Source: Marinobacter panjinensis
Lineage (GTDB): Bacteria > Pseudomonadota > Gammaproteobacteria > Pseudomonadales > Oleiphilaceae
DNA length: 64,000 bases
NCBI RefSeq assembly: GCF_005298175.1
Contig: NZ_SZYH01000001.1
Location: 3,100,001-3,164,000, forward strand
Reading direction: 5' to 3'
The notes beneath the pieces were generated by a model. It saw nothing but the letters and a program-made list of their open reading frames with translations, was not told the origin of the DNA and made no database searches. Made by a program: the position numbers and the translations under genes. This document shows, piece by piece, positions 53,341 to 63,283 of this stretch (the stretch's first letter is position 1; each line of letters starts with the position of its first letter).

Positions 53341-54464
53341 AGGAAGCGCTCCTCTCGCTGAAGAACGTCTCCAAGGCGTTCGACGGCAAAACCGTGCTGG
53401 ACTCGCTGGACCTGGACATTCTGGACGGCGAGTTCATCACGTTGCTGGGGCCATCGGGTTGCGGTAAAACCACACTTCTGCGACTGATGGCTGGCTTCGA
53501 GCAGCCGGATGCCGGATCGGTGATCCTGTCCGGCCACGACATCACCCATGCCGCCCCCGAGCATCGCCCCCTCAATACCGTATTCCAGAATTACGCGTTG
53601 TTTCCCCACATGTCGGTGTACGACAACGTTGCCTACGGCCTGAAAATGGAGAAGCGGCCAAAAGATGAAATCCGTCAGCGCGTGGATGACGTGCTGGCGA
53701 TGGTGCAGTTGCAGGACTTCGCGCGCCGCAAGCCACATCAGTTGTCCGGCGGCCAGCAGCAACGGGTGGCTATTGCCCGTGCGGTGGTCAAGCGTCCGCA
53801 ACTGCTGTTGCTGGATGAGCCGCTGTCTGCCCTGGACTACAAGCTGCGCCGTACCATGCAGGTTGAACTGAAGCGCCTGCAGCGGGAATTGGGGATCACC
53901 TTCGTGTTCGTCACCCATGACCAGGAAGAGGCCCTGTCGATGTCGGACCGGGTGGTGGTGCTGAAAGACGGTGAGATTCAGCAACTGGGCACGCCCCGTG
54001 AAATCTACGAGCGGCCTGCTAACCTCTTTACAGCGCGGTTCGTGGGCGAAACCAACCTGTTTCCCGGTTATCTTGCGTCTGTGGCTGCGGATGCCATTAC
54101 GGTCGATATCCTGGGGCTGCGCCGTACCCTGCAGAAACCGGCATTCGATGTGCGTAATGGTGAGCAGGTCAACGTGCTGCTGCGCCCCGAAGATATTCGC
54201 GTGCTTGCTCCCGAGGACGAACATGGCCTGGCCGGAAAGATCGTGGAGCGCAACTACAAGGGCAGCACACTGGACTCGGTGATTCACCTGGAAGATGGCA
54301 CTGAAGTGCTGGCCAGCGAATTCTTTGATGAGGACGACCCCACCTTCGACTATAAACTGGGTGAGCCGGTAAGGGTCAGCTGGGTGGATGGCTGGGAGTG
54401 GTTGCTGCCGGTAGAACCGGAACCGGTGAACGAAGAGGCGGAAGGGCTGGCCACGGATGCATAG
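53337..54464 (+). CDS. potA: Spermidine/putrescine ABC importer ATPase PotA
   Basis: A 375-residue ATPase. Walker A is GPSGCGKTT, signature LSGGQQQRV, Walker [16 protein letters not shown], followed by [16 protein letters not shown]. The C-terminal TOBE region contains [10 protein letters not shown] and [18 protein letters not shown], matching E. coli PotA closely. It powers the PotBC permease. The ATG overlaps the stop of a TRAP-type binding protein gene and the 3' end overlaps potB by 8 bp. Confidence 0.93.
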   Translation: MKEALLSLKNVSKAFDGKTVLDSLDLDILDGEFITLLGPSGCGKTTLLRLMAGFEQPDAGSVILSGHDITHAAPEHRPLNTVFQNYALFPHMSVYDNVAYGLKMEKRPKDEIRQRVDDVLAMVQLQDFARRKPHQLSGGQQQRVAIARAVVKRPQLLLLDEPLSALDYKLRRTMQVELKRLQRELGITFVFVTHDQEEALSMSDRVVVLKDGEIQQLGTPREIYERPANLFTARFVGETNLFPGYLASVAADAITVDILGLRRTLQKPAFDVRNGEQVNVLLRPEDIRVLAPEDEHGLAGKIVERNYKGSTLDSVIHLEDGTEVLASEFFDEDDPTFDYKLGEPVRVSWVDGWEWLLPVEPEPVNEEAEGLATDA

Positions 54465-55317
54465 AGTGCTTCAGCAGCCCTTCAAGACTGCTGTGCTGGT
54501 TCTGGTCTGGGGCTGGCTTCTGCTCCTGGTGCTCACCCCCAATCTGCTGGTGGTGGGTGCCAGTATGATGACCCGGGATCCGGGCACCTTCCTCTCGCTG
54601 CCACTGAATCTCGACAGTTACCGGCAACTGTTCGATCCCCTGTACCTGGATGTCTTCCTCAGCTCCCTCTACATGGCGGGAGTAACCACCTTTTTCTGCC
54701 TGCTGATCGGCTATCCCTTTGCCTGGGCTCTGTCTGGCCTGGGCAAGCAGCGCCAGACCCTGCTGATTTTCCTGCTGATCGTTCCCTTCTGGACCAATTC
54801 CCTGGTGCGCACCTACGCCCTGAAACTGCTGCTGGCCACCAACGGTCTGATCAACAATGTGCTGATGGGAGCGGGGATTATCGACGAGCCATTGAAAATG
54901 CTCTACACCGAAGGCGCGGTGATTATCGGGCTGGTTTACCTGTTGCTGCCATTCATGATCCTGCCGCTGTATTCCGTGTTCGATGATCTCAGGCAGGAGC
55001 TGTTGATGGCCTCACACGATCTGGGGGCAGGCAAGTTGTCCACCTTCCTGCACGTAACCATTCCGTTGACCCTGCCCGGTGTATTGGCAGGCGTGATGCT
55101 TGTGCTGCTGCCGGCCATGGGCCTGTTTTTTGTGGCGGACATACTGGGGGGCTCCCGCAACCTGCTGGTGGGAAACGTTATCAAGAACCAGTTCCTGGAT
55201 GCCCGTGACTGGCCCTTCGGTGCCGCTGCCAGCATTCTGCTCACGGTGGCCATGGCGGTATTGCTGTTTGCCCACAAGCTCAGCCAGCGGCGGCTGGGTG
55301 AGGAGGCGCCGACGTGA
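54457..55317 (+). CDS. potB: Spermidine/putrescine ABC permease PotB
   Basis: A 286-residue permease with six hydrophobic helices. Family marks include [47 protein letters not shown] and the EAA loop [32 protein letters not shown]. It forms the inner-membrane channel with PotC. The start overlaps potA by 8 bp and the end overlaps potC by 4 bp (GTGA). Confidence 0.92.
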   Translation: MHRVLQQPFKTAVLVLVWGWLLLLVLTPNLLVVGASMMTRDPGTFLSLPLNLDSYRQLFDPLYLDVFLSSLYMAGVTTFFCLLIGYPFAWALSGLGKQRQTLLIFLLIVPFWTNSLVRTYALKLLLATNGLINNVLMGAGIIDEPLKMLYTEGAVIIGLVYLLLPFMILPLYSVFDDLRQELLMASHDLGAGKLSTFLHVTIPLTLPGVLAGVMLVLLPAMGLFFVADILGGSRNLLVGNVIKNQFLDARDWPFGAAASILLTVAMAVLLFAHKLSQRRLGEEAPT

Positions 55318-56084
55318 CCCGCTGGCTGCCGAAAACCTACCTCACCCTGGTGTACGTGTTGCTTTACCTGCCAATCCTGGTGCTGGTGGTGTTTTCCTTC
55401 AACAGTTCCCGTACCGGCTACCGCTGGGGCGGGCTCAGCCTCGAGTGGTACCAGTCGCTATTCAACAACCACGCCATGGTGCAGGCCATGTGGAACTCCC
55501 TGTGGCTGGCACTGGTGGCCGCTACGGTATCGACCGTCATCGGTGCGTTGACGGCGCTGGCGCTTCACCGCTATCGCTTTCGCGGCAAGCGCATGCTGCG
55601 GGGCATGCTGTTTGTCGTCATGATGTCGCCGGAGATTGTGCTGGCCATCTCGCTACTGGCGCTGTTCCTGCTGGTGGGGCTGCAGCTGGGGTTTGTGTCC
55701 CTGCTATTGGCCCACGTAACCTTTTGCCTGCCATTCGTGGTGATTACCGTGATGGCCAGGCTCAGCGGATTTGATGAAAGCCTACCGGAAGCGGCCCGGG
55801 ACCTGGGAGCCAATGATTTCACCATGACCCGCACGGTACTGATTCCGGTGATCATGCCGGCGTTGCTGGCCGGCTGGCTGCTGGGTTTCACCTTATCCCT
55901 GGATGATGTGGTGGTCAGTACGTTCGTGAGTGGCCCCAGCTATGAAATTCTGCCATTGCGGATCTACTCTATGGTGCGTGTGGGTCTGAAACCCGAAGTG
56001 AATGCTTTAGGCACCCTGTTACTGGTATTTTCCCTGACGATGTTGATGCTGTCTCAATGGATACTGACAAGGAGCAAACGATGA
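55314..56084 (+). CDS. potC: Spermidine/putrescine ABC permease PotC
   Basis: A 256-residue permease with six helices. PILVLVVFSFNSSRTGYRWGGLSLEWYQSLFNN and the EAA loop ESLPEAARDLGANDFTMTRTVLIPVIMPALLAGWLLGFTLSLDDVVVSTFVSGPSYEILPLRIYSMVR are typical of PotC. The start is GTG, overlapping potB by 4 bp; its stop overlaps potD by 4 bp. The whole operon is thus coupled without gaps. Confidence 0.93.
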   Translation: MTRWLPKTYLTLVYVLLYLPILVLVVFSFNSSRTGYRWGGLSLEWYQSLFNNHAMVQAMWNSLWLALVAATVSTVIGALTALALHRYRFRGKRMLRGMLFVVMMSPEIVLAISLLALFLLVGLQLGFVSLLLAHVTFCLPFVVITVMARLSGFDESLPEAARDLGANDFTMTRTVLIPVIMPALLAGWLLGFTLSLDDVVVSTFVSGPSYEILPLRIYSMVRVGLKPEVNALGTLLLVFSLTMLMLSQWILTRSKR

Positions 56085-57124
56085 AAAAACTGGCGCTGGC
56101 AGGCCTGGTGGTTGCGACTCTGACCGGATGCAGTTCCCAGGAGGAACCGCAGATAATGAACCTGTACAACTGGTCTGAATACATGCCGCAGGAAGTACTG
56201 GACCGCTTTGAAGAGGAAACCGGTATCCAGGTGATTTACACCACTTACGACAGCAATGAGGCCATGTACGCGCGGCTCAAACTGCTGGACGAAAGCGGGG
56301 ATTACGATCTGGCATTGCCATCCACCTATTACGTGAACAAAATGCGCAAAGAGGGCCTGCTGGAGAAAATTGATCGCGAGAAGATTGAAGGCTTTGAAAA
56401 GCTGGATCCCGAGCTGATCAACCTGGAGATCGACCCCGACAATGAATACAGCGTTCCCTACCTGTGGGGCACCACGGGCCTGGCCTATGATGCCAACGAC
56501 GTCGACGGCGGCGAAGTAACGGCGTGGGAAGACCTCTGGAACGAGAAATACGAAGGCCGTGTGATGCTCACCAACGACATGCGCGAGGTTTTCCACATCG
56601 GTCTGCGGGTTCTCGGTTACTCCGGCAACAGCACCGACCCGGATGAAATCAGGGAAGCCTACGAAAAGCTCACCGAGCTGATGCCTTCGGTGCGCACTTT
56701 CAACTCTGATGCGCCCCGCATGCCGTACCTGGAAGGTGAAACCGATATCGGCATGATCTGGAACGGCGAAGCTGTTATGGGCAAGGAAGACATGCCTTCA
56801 CTGGAATACGTCTATCCGGAAGAGGGAACCATTGTGTGGCTGGACAGCTTCGTGATTCCCAAAAATGCCGGGAATCCGGACGCCGCTCACAAGTTCATCA
56901 GCTTCGTGATGCAGCCGGAAATTTCCGCACTGATCAGTGAAGATATTGGCTATGCCACGCCCAATCTTGCTGCCCGTGAACTGTTGAGCGACGAAGTCGC
57001 CAATGACCGCACCAGCTATCCAACAGCAGAGGATCTCACTAACGCCGAATTTCAGAAAGACGTGGGTGACGACGCCATGCAGGTGTACACCAGGTACTGG
57101 GAAATGCTGAAGTCCGGGCAATAA
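56081..57124 (+). CDS. potD: Polyamine-binding protein PotD (lipoprotein)
   Basis: A 347-residue binding protein. The ATG follows AAGGAG at 6 bases and overlaps the potC stop by 4 bp. The leader ends in LTGCSS, a lipobox, so it is a membrane-tethered lipoprotein, unlike E. coli PotD which is free in the periplasm. The mature part is close to PotD: MNLYNWSEYMPQEVLDRFEEETGIQVIYTTYDSNEAMYARLK, STYYVNKMRKEGLLEKID, VPYLWGTTGLAYD. It captures spermidine or putrescine for PotABC. Confidence 0.93.
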   Translation: MKKLALAGLVVATLTGCSSQEEPQIMNLYNWSEYMPQEVLDRFEEETGIQVIYTTYDSNEAMYARLKLLDESGDYDLALPSTYYVNKMRKEGLLEKIDREKIEGFEKLDPELINLEIDPDNEYSVPYLWGTTGLAYDANDVDGGEVTAWEDLWNEKYEGRVMLTNDMREVFHIGLRVLGYSGNSTDPDEIREAYEKLTELMPSVRTFNSDAPRMPYLEGETDIGMIWNGEAVMGKEDMPSLEYVYPEEGTIVWLDSFVIPKNAGNPDAAHKFISFVMQPEISALISEDIGYATPNLAARELLSDEVANDRTSYPTAEDLTNAEFQKDVGDDAMQVYTRYWEMLKSGQ

Positions 57125-57144
57125 CTGTGTTTCCCGGGAAGGTA

Positions 57145-57166
57145 CCCCGGAGTTGATGCTCCGGGG
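57145..57166 (+). terminator. Hairpin terminator after potD
   Basis: CCCCGGAG (57145-57152) pairs with CTCCGGGG (57159-57166), an 8-bp perfect stem with a 6-base loop, 20 bp after the potD stop. The downstream T tract is short and displaced (CGTGAAAACGTTTT). Confidence 0.7.
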
Positions 57167-57290
57167 CGTGAAAACGTTTTGCTGGCCGGCGCAGTCAAGG
57201 CTTGAGTTTATCGTGCCCTTGAGAGAGTTTACTGGCACGGGTGTTCTATAATATAAGCACTGTATCCTCAAGCGACAGGCGCCGTACTGT

Positions 57291-59564
57291 ATGCAGAAGC
57301 TGTTCCCCCCACAGGTAGGAAGCCTGATCCTCCTCGTTATCCTGAGCTTTTTCGGCGCGCAGGCGGCTAATGCCGCCGTTGACTTGGAAGAGGGCTGGGA
57401 ATATCGCTGGGGTGATTCGCCGTTCACTGAAGACGGCGTTCCGGAATGGACACAGGCAGACGAGCCGGATCAATGGCAGGCCATCGGTTTTCCGTCCAAT
57501 CCTCCAGGGCGAAATGGCCGTGAACACGTCTGGTACCGCGTCACCTTGCCGGAGGGTGAATGGCAGGAACCCGTGCTCTACATCTTCAGCGTGGATCTGA
57601 TCGTGCAGGTCTGGCTGGATGGCGAGAACATCTACCAGTACGGTACCTTTGATGATCAGGGCCGGGGGCGTTTCGAGGGGTGGCCCTGGCATGCCATCCC
57701 ATTGCCGGAGGGGTTCGAGGGCAAGCAGGCGTACTTTCGGATCTTCTCGGATTACACCGATATAGGTCTGTGGGGCGAAGTCTCCATCATGAACCGCCCA
57801 GACCTTGTGCTGTTTATCCTCAAAAACTCCCTTGATGCATTGGTTATTGCCGGGTTTTCCGCCCTGATTGCGTTGTTGTCCCTGATTTTTGCCCTGCTTC
57901 AGACCGAGAAAAAGAGCTTTGGCAGCATTGCCCTGTTTTCATTGTCATCGGCCCTGTTGCTGCTTTCCGAAAGCCAGGCAAGCCAGCTGCTCTGGAATGC
58001 TCCACTGGCCTGGGATTACCTGGCAGCCGGCTCCTACTATATGTTGCCGGTGGCCATGGCTTTGTTGCTGGAACAGTGGTTTTCGGAACACCGTCCTTGG
58101 CTGATCAACCTGGTGTGGAAAATACACCTGGTGTATGTGGTTGCCGCCATCGGGTTGGCGTTAACAGGGGCTGTGGACCTGTCATCCACATTCCCGCCAT
58201 TCGATGCCCTGCTACTGGCCTCACTTGTCATGATCGCCGTTGTCGTGGTCAGGCGCTTTCGTGACCTTCGGATTGAACAGCAGGTCATACTCGCCGCCTA
58301 CGGCATATTCTGCAGCCTTCTGGTGGTGGATATGGCGGTCGCTCATGGCGTTCTCCCCTGGTGGCGGGTGCCGGTCAGTTGGGGCACGCTGATATTCTCA
58401 TTGGCGGTGGTGCTGATTTCACTGTGGCACTACGCCCGCACCCAGCAGGCGTTGCACCAGTTAAACCTGTCGCTTGAGCAGCAGGTTGCCGAGCGAACGG
58501 AAAAGGCAGAGGCCCTCGCCCGTCTTGAGCAAGCCAGGGTTCGGTTGCTGACTTTCGAGAATGAGAAAACCCGCGTTCTCAATGACATCATTGCGGAGTT
58601 ACAGGATTGCATTACCCTGAACCAGACGTTCCCTGTTATGGCACGACGGCTTCCGGACCTCTGCAGCCCCCTCAGAGGAAGACTTTACCAGAGGGTCGAT
58701 GACGGCAGGGCCTACATGTTGCTGACACGCTGGGGCTACGCGGGAGAACCAGAATCGCCTGCCCGGATCGAAACTCCCGATGGTCCACCGCCGCAGAATC
58801 ATATTCCAGCCCGTTACAGTGCCGAATCCGGTGAGTCCTGGTCTGAGTGGCAAGAAGATGTGAATGGCTCCCTGTGCCTCTGGATTAATATCCAGTCGGC
58901 AACAGAAGGGCAGATAACCATGGCTTTGTTGTTTGTCGAGGTGCCGAAGGAATTCGCTGGAGAAAGTACGGATTACGGTGCTGCCAGGCTATTTCAGGCG
59001 CTGAGCCAGGGGCTCCAGAAAATCGGCATTGCGCTTTCAAGCATTGGCTTGCGGGAGGAATTGCACAAATACTCTTATGAAGATGCGCTGACCGGACTGA
59101 AGAACCGCCGCTACTTCGATCAGTTGTTCGAGCACGAGTCCGCGGTTGCCCTGAGAAGTGAGCAGCCACTGTCCTTGCTGATTGTGGATATCGATCTCTT
59201 CAAACAGTTCAACGATACCCATGGCCACGAGGCCGGTGACTCGGCCCTGAAAGCGGTAGCGGGCAGGTTGGCCAGGCACTTCCGCGACAGTGATGTGGTG
59301 TGCCGCTTTGGTGGTGAGGAGTTTGTCATCATCATGGCAGGCTCCAACGCCAAAGCCGCCTGTGACAAGGCAACGGAGCTTGCCCGGGCGATTCGATCAA
59401 TGCCGATAGAACACAGTGGTACCGACCTGGGCCATGTCACTATCTCGGTAGGTGTTGCAAGCTGGCCCGAATGCAGCGAATCCCCCGATAGCCTGCTGGG
59501 GCTCGCCGATCGGGCACTTTACCGAGCCAAGGAGGCCGGGCGGGACAGGGTAGAGGTGGCCTGA
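57291..59564 (+). CDS. Large membrane diguanylate cyclase with periplasmic and 7TM-type sensor
   Basis: A 757-residue protein. After a signal-like helix, residues 30-170 form a periplasmic beta-rich domain (WYRVTLPEGEWQEPVLYIFSVDLIVQVWLDGENIYQYG) of the jelly-roll type found in 7TMR sensors. Seven or so helices follow (175-385), then a coiled coil (390-440), a GAF-like region (about 440-590) and GGDEF. The active loop is RFGGEEF with an RxxD I-site (RDSD) five residues before it. It is expected to synthesise c-di-GMP with product inhibition. A perfect TATAAT (57247-57252) lies 38 bp before the ATG, without a well-placed -35 box. Confidence 0.9.
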   Translation: MQKLFPPQVGSLILLVILSFFGAQAANAAVDLEEGWEYRWGDSPFTEDGVPEWTQADEPDQWQAIGFPSNPPGRNGREHVWYRVTLPEGEWQEPVLYIFSVDLIVQVWLDGENIYQYGTFDDQGRGRFEGWPWHAIPLPEGFEGKQAYFRIFSDYTDIGLWGEVSIMNRPDLVLFILKNSLDALVIAGFSALIALLSLIFALLQTEKKSFGSIALFSLSSALLLLSESQASQLLWNAPLAWDYLAAGSYYMLPVAMALLLEQWFSEHRPWLINLVWKIHLVYVVAAIGLALTGAVDLSSTFPPFDALLLASLVMIAVVVVRRFRDLRIEQQVILAAYGIFCSLLVVDMAVAHGVLPWWRVPVSWGTLIFSLAVVLISLWHYARTQQALHQLNLSLEQQVAERTEKAEALARLEQARVRLLTFENEKTRVLNDIIAELQDCITLNQTFPVMARRLPDLCSPLRGRLYQRVDDGRAYMLLTRWGYAGEPESPARIETPDGPPPQNHIPARYSAESGESWSEWQEDVNGSLCLWINIQSATEGQITMALLFVEVPKEFAGESTDYGAARLFQALSQGLQKIGIALSSIGLREELHKYSYEDALTGLKNRRYFDQLFEHESAVALRSEQPLSLLIVDIDLFKQFNDTHGHEAGDSALKAVAGRLARHFRDSDVVCRFGGEEFVIIMAGSNAKAACDKATELARAIRSMPIEHSGTDLGHVTISVGVASWPECSESPDSLLGLADRALYRAKEAGRDRVEVA

Positions 59565-59580
59565 GGTGCCGAAAAGCGCT

Positions 59581-60021
59581 CTATACCACCAAAACCGGAC
59601 ACTTCGCCTTGGAAGCGACGCGGTGCGACACGCTGCCAAGCAGCATGCCGTCCTTGTCGCTGTGAGTGCCCCGGCTGCCGAGCACAATCAGGTCCACGTC
59701 TTTTTCCTGGGCAAACTTGACGATAACGCTGGAGGGGCGCCCGGCCTTGACGAACCCCCGGACTTTCACCGCACCCTTCTCTTTTGCCTTTTCCTTGGCA
59801 TGGTTGACGATATCCTTGGCGTATTCCGATAACGCCTTGTCAGGGATATCCATGCGTTCGGGGCGCTCAATCGACATGGATGCCTCAAACAGGCTGTGGT
59901 GTTTGTAAACACAGATCAGATAGATCTCGGCATCCATAAGCTTCTGCAGTTCAATGGCCTTGTCCATGGCCTTGAAGGACGACTTGGAACCGTCAACGGC
60001 CACCAGGATCTTTTTGAACAT
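59581..60021 (-). CDS. Universal stress protein linked to a TRAP transporter
   Basis: A 146-residue UspA-fold protein: MFKKILVAVDGSKSSFKAMDKAIEL and the ATP-binding pattern GSRGTHSDKDGMLLGSVSHRV (GxxGx9GS). ATP binding is therefore likely. AGGGAGAAG stands before the ATG. It is the last gene after dctP, dctQ and dctM, 32 bp downstream of dctM. In Halomonas the ATP-binding USP TeaD plays the same positional role and regulates the TeaABC ectoine TRAP transporter, so a regulatory part is likely. Confidence 0.9.
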   Translation of the reverse strand: MFKKILVAVDGSKSSFKAMDKAIELQKLMDAEIYLICVYKHHSLFEASMSIERPERMDIPDKALSEYAKDIVNHAKEKAKEKGAVKVRGFVKAGRPSSVIVKFAQEKDVDLIVLGSRGTHSDKDGMLLGSVSHRVASKAKCPVLVV

Positions 60022-60053
60022 GATCTTCTCCCTGAAATTGGTCTTTGCGGCCC

Positions 60054-61337
60054 TTAGCGGAACGCCATGTCACGCAGGAACAGCGCAATTTGCGGGAAGG
60101 CGATGAGCAGCCCCGCAGCAGCCACCAGCATAAAGATAAACGGTGGAGTGCCGCGAATGACCTCCCAGTACGGGCGCTTGAATATGGCTATGGCAGTGAA
60201 TATGTCACACCCGAAGGGTGGTGTTGCCGAGCCGATGGCCACCTGAAGTGTAATCAGGACACCTACAAGTACCGGGTCCAGGCCGGTGGATTCAATCGCC
60301 GGGGCAAAAATCGGTGTCAGTACCAGAATCACCACAATCGGATCGACAAACATACAGGCGACGAAGAAGGCAATACAGATGGTAACCATGACGCCAACCG
60401 GCCCCATATCAGCGATACCGACCGATTCAAGAATCGCCTGGGGAATCTGGGCAAAGGAAATAATCCAGGAGAAGCCCGTACCCACTGCTACGAGGATGAA
60501 CACCACAGCGGTAATCAGGCCTGTGGATTTTGCGATCCGGTAAATGTCCGGCAATTTCAGCGAGCGGAAGACCACGAATTCCAGGAGGAAGGCGTAGAGC
60601 ACGCAGACCGCAGCTGCCTCTGTCGGGCTGAAAATGCCGCCATAGATGCCGCCGACAATAATAACCGGGAAAAACAATGGCCATAGAGCCTCGCGCATGG
60701 CTACGCCTCGTTGGCCCCATGTGGATTTTTCCTCGGTGGGCAGATTGTTGACGCGAGCATAGATCAGGCAATAGATCGAAAACATGAACAATATCATCAG
60801 GCCCGGCCCGATGCCGGCAATGAACAGTTCGGCAATCGAGGTCTCGGAGATAACCCCGTAAATAATAAAGCCGATACTGGGAGGGATCAGAAAAGCAATG
60901 TCACTGGAGTTGATGATCAGTGCCAGGGAGAAGGAGTCGGAATAGCCCGCTTTGAGCAGTTTTGGCCGCAGGGGAGAACCCACAGCCACAACCGTTGCCT
61001 GGGTTGATCCGGACACGGCACCGAACAGGGTGCAGGAGGTGGCGGTACTGATGGCCAGTCCGCCTTTTACATGGCCTATGAACGCCATGACCATGTTAAT
61101 CAGCCTGTCCGCGGACTGACCACGGGTCATAATATCCGCTGCCAGAATAAACATCGGTACCGCGATCAGCGATGCCGGACGAATACCCGCCATCATCTGC
61201 TGTACGAAGGTTCCCATCTGTCCGAAGCCATCGAACATCATCACGAAACCAACAACAGCACCGGCGATCAAAGGCACCATCATCGGGAAGCCCAGCAGAA
61301 GCAGCCCGATCATGATCACCATCATTATAGTTGCCAT
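60054..61337 (-). CDS. dctM: TRAP transporter large permease (DctM)
   Basis: A 427-residue membrane protein with about twelve to thirteen helices. DctM features: GFPMMVPLIAGAVVGFVMMF, SLIAVPMFILAADIMTRGQSADRLI, CTLFGAVSGSTQATVVAVGSPLRPKLLKAGYSDSFSLALIINSSDIAFLIPPSIGFIIYG, and VDPIVVILVLTPIFAPAIE. It imports a carboxylate or compatible solute with sodium. AAGGAAAG precedes the ATG. It follows dctQ after 34 bp. Confidence 0.92.
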   Translation of the reverse strand: MATIMMVIMIGLLLLGFPMMVPLIAGAVVGFVMMFDGFGQMGTFVQQMMAGIRPASLIAVPMFILAADIMTRGQSADRLINMVMAFIGHVKGGLAISTATSCTLFGAVSGSTQATVVAVGSPLRPKLLKAGYSDSFSLALIINSSDIAFLIPPSIGFIIYGVISETSIAELFIAGIGPGLMILFMFSIYCLIYARVNNLPTEEKSTWGQRGVAMREALWPLFFPVIIVGGIYGGIFSPTEAAAVCVLYAFLLEFVVFRSLKLPDIYRIAKSTGLITAVVFILVAVGTGFSWIISFAQIPQAILESVGIADMGPVGVMVTICIAFFVACMFVDPIVVILVLTPIFAPAIESTGLDPVLVGVLITLQVAIGSATPPFGCDIFTAIAIFKRPYWEVIRGTPPFIFMLVAAAGLLIAFPQIALFLRDMAFR

Positions 61338-61371
61338 GATTTCTTTCCTTTTTTAGTGCAGCTTCAGAGGG

Positions 61372-61965
61372 TCAGACCTCGGACTCGGAGTCCGAGTAAC
61401 CATCGATCACACCGGTAGACAGATAAACATCCTTGCTGGTGAAGTTCTTGATAGCCGTAAGGAAATACTGAATGCCGGTGATGGCGAAACCGACCGGTGC
61501 CCAGATGTATATCCACCAGATTTCGATCCCAAGCGCAGGGAGAATCAGCCCACGGCTGGCAAGAGTTTCGATGTAAAAATAGGAGTGGTAACAGAGGAAA
61601 AACATTAGCACCGAGGTGACCAGAGCAATGAAGATCATGAGTACTTTCCGCCCTTTGGGGGGAATAGCGTCGTAGATCGCAGACATCCTGATATGCCGGC
61701 CATGGCGGGCCGCATAGCCGATGCCGGCGAAGGTAATGAGGATAATCAGTATCCGGTTAACCTCACCTGAAAAGAACATGCCCTCGCCCAACACATACCG
61801 CGCAATAACATTGGCGCAAGTGTTCAGTGCCATCAGGATCACGCCCATGGCGAGCATGACAGCCTCTACTTTACTGATAAAGACATCAATGGTTCCCAGA
61901 AATCCGGGCAAGCCAGACTCAAAGGAGCCGGTGTCATCGTTTAAATCCGGGGAATTATCAGACAT
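61372..61965 (-). CDS. dctQ: TRAP transporter small permease (DctQ)
   Basis: A 197-residue protein with four helices. The family pattern is [57 protein letters not shown] and later [23 protein letters not shown]. The N-terminal 28 residues are acidic and longer than usual. The chosen ATG has GGAG 7 bases upstream. It complexes with DctM. A hairpin in the 107-bp gap behind dctP may limit its expression. Confidence 0.9.
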   Translation of the reverse strand: MSDNSPDLNDDTGSFESGLPGFLGTIDVFISKVEAVMLAMGVILMALNTCANVIARYVLGEGMFFSGEVNRILIILITFAGIGYAARHGRHIRMSAIYDAIPPKGRKVLMIFIALVTSVLMFFLCYHSYFYIETLASRGLILPALGIEIWWIYIWAPVGFAITGIQYFLTAIKNFTSKDVYLSTGVIDGYSDSESEV

Positions 61966-62035
61966 GGGAACGCTCCAAAGCATCCCGCTCCCGACCGATG
62001 GAGAGGGCCCCGGTGGGGCGGGATATATGCAAAAG

Positions 62036-62057
62036 CTCCGCCGGCGGACCGGCGGAG
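62036..62057 (-). terminator. Partial terminator between dctP and dctQ
   Basis: CTCCGCCGG (62036-62044) and CCGGCGGAG (62049-62057) form a perfect 9-bp GC-rich stem with a 4-base loop, and CTTTTGC follows on the minus strand. It lies 15 bp after the dctP stop. Partial termination would give more binding protein than permease. Confidence 0.65.
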
Positions 62058-62072
62058 ATCATTCCTTACATA

Positions 62073-63101
62073 TTAATTATTCTCAACTTCTTTGAGATCT
62101 TCATGGAACTGGTTGAGCAGTTCTTTGCCGCTCTCGCCAGTCATTTCGATGAACTTGTCTTCTACCTGCGGTGCGCGGGCCTTGAAGGCTTCGATCTGCT
62201 CATCATTCAGACGGGTAACGGTCACTTCGTCGCTGGCCGCCTTGATTTTCTCAAGGGCTTCAGCGGCGAGGCCATCAATGTGAACAATGATCTTCTCGAA
62301 TGCGTAGTCAGCTCCGTCCTCGATAAGCTTCTGATCCTCGTCAGACAGCCCTTCGTAAAAATCCAGGTTGGCCATCATTGCAGTTGTGAACCAGCCGTGA
62401 CTGGTAAAGGTCAGGTGCGGAGACACTTCGTACAGACCGCCGGACTCGATCCAGAAGATCGGGTTTTCCTGCCCCTGGATCATGTTGGTCTGCAGTGCGC
62501 CGTATACCTCGCCCCAGGGCAAAGGTGTCGCCGTCGCACCAAAGGCGTTGTAGGTTTCGGCCAGCAGCGGGTTGGTCATAACCCGGATCTTCTTGTTTTT
62601 GAAGTCCTCGGGCTTGGTAATCGGCTCGTTAGCGGTTACGACCATCTCGCCTTCCGGGTACATCTGCAAAAGCTTAAGGCCGTTCTCAGCATAAAGCTCT
62701 GGGAACCTCTTGTTAATGGCCTCACTTTCACGGAAGAACTCAATCACCGTGTCCATGTCGGTCGGCATGAGGTAAGGAATGAAGAAAATCTGGGCTTCCG
62801 GAATCAGGGAACCGGTGAAGCCGGGGGACTGGTTTACAAAGTTGAGGATGCCCGACTGGGTCTGCGCCATGATGTCGTCGGATTCGCCAAGCTCACCAAA
62901 CCGGTAGACCTGAATGGTGTGGTCGGAGTTGTCTTCAATGTATTCCTTGAAATCGTAAGCGAATACGTCCTGAACATCACCTTCGTATTCTTCGTGCGCA
63001 TAGCGCCAGGTTGCGGCGTTTACCGAATTGGCCGCTGTCATTGCGGCAAAGGCAAACGCAGAAAATCCTGCCAGTTTCTTGAACTTGCTTATGGTACTCA
63101 T
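62073..63101 (-). CDS. dctP: TRAP transporter solute-binding protein (DctP)
   Basis: A 342-residue periplasmic protein with a signal peptide (cleavage near VNAA, residue 29). It starts WRYAHEEYEGDVQDVFAYDFKEYIEDNSDHTIQVYRFGELGESDDIMAQTQSGILNFVNQSP; a KIRVMTNPLLAETYNAFGATATPLPWGEVYGALQTNMIQGQENP stretch supplies the conserved ligand Arg (IRV). It resembles TRAP proteins for ectoine or sugar acids rather than C4-dicarboxylates, though the ligand is not decided. GCGGAGA precedes the ATG. It leads the dctPQM-usp operon. The 182 bp upstream, shared with recC, contain no certain promoter. Confidence 0.92.
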   Translation of the reverse strand: MSTISKFKKLAGFSAFAFAAMTAANSVNAATWRYAHEEYEGDVQDVFAYDFKEYIEDNSDHTIQVYRFGELGESDDIMAQTQSGILNFVNQSPGFTGSLIPEAQIFFIPYLMPTDMDTVIEFFRESEAINKRFPELYAENGLKLLQMYPEGEMVVTANEPITKPEDFKNKKIRVMTNPLLAETYNAFGATATPLPWGEVYGALQTNMIQGQENPIFWIESGGLYEVSPHLTFTSHGWFTTAMMANLDFYEGLSDEDQKLIEDGADYAFEKIIVHIDGLAAEALEKIKAASDEVTVTRLNDEQIEAFKARAPQVEDKFIEMTGESGKELLNQFHEDLKEVENN

Positions 63102-63283
63102 CGCGTTGTCTCCGCTTATTTTTTTGCTGAAATGAACTGTTACATTTTATTAGACTGGCAAAACAATCCCGATTTCGCAAGAAATTGGCAAATTTACCTG
63201 GCGCCGGAGGCTACCCGTCCCGGCAGCCCGTTCAAGTTGTGATAGGCTCTCAGTTCTTAACCGAAAATACACACAGGGCAGGT

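Noticed and set aside
59581..63101. Naming the TRAP system TeaABCD (ectoine)
   Set aside because: Gene content fits, but the binding-site residues were not compared and the ligand cannot be decided by eye.
63120..63215. Possible sigma-54 promoter before dctP (TTGCCAATTTCTTGC on the minus strand)
   Set aside because: The invariant GG of the -24 element is absent; only the -12 half looks right.
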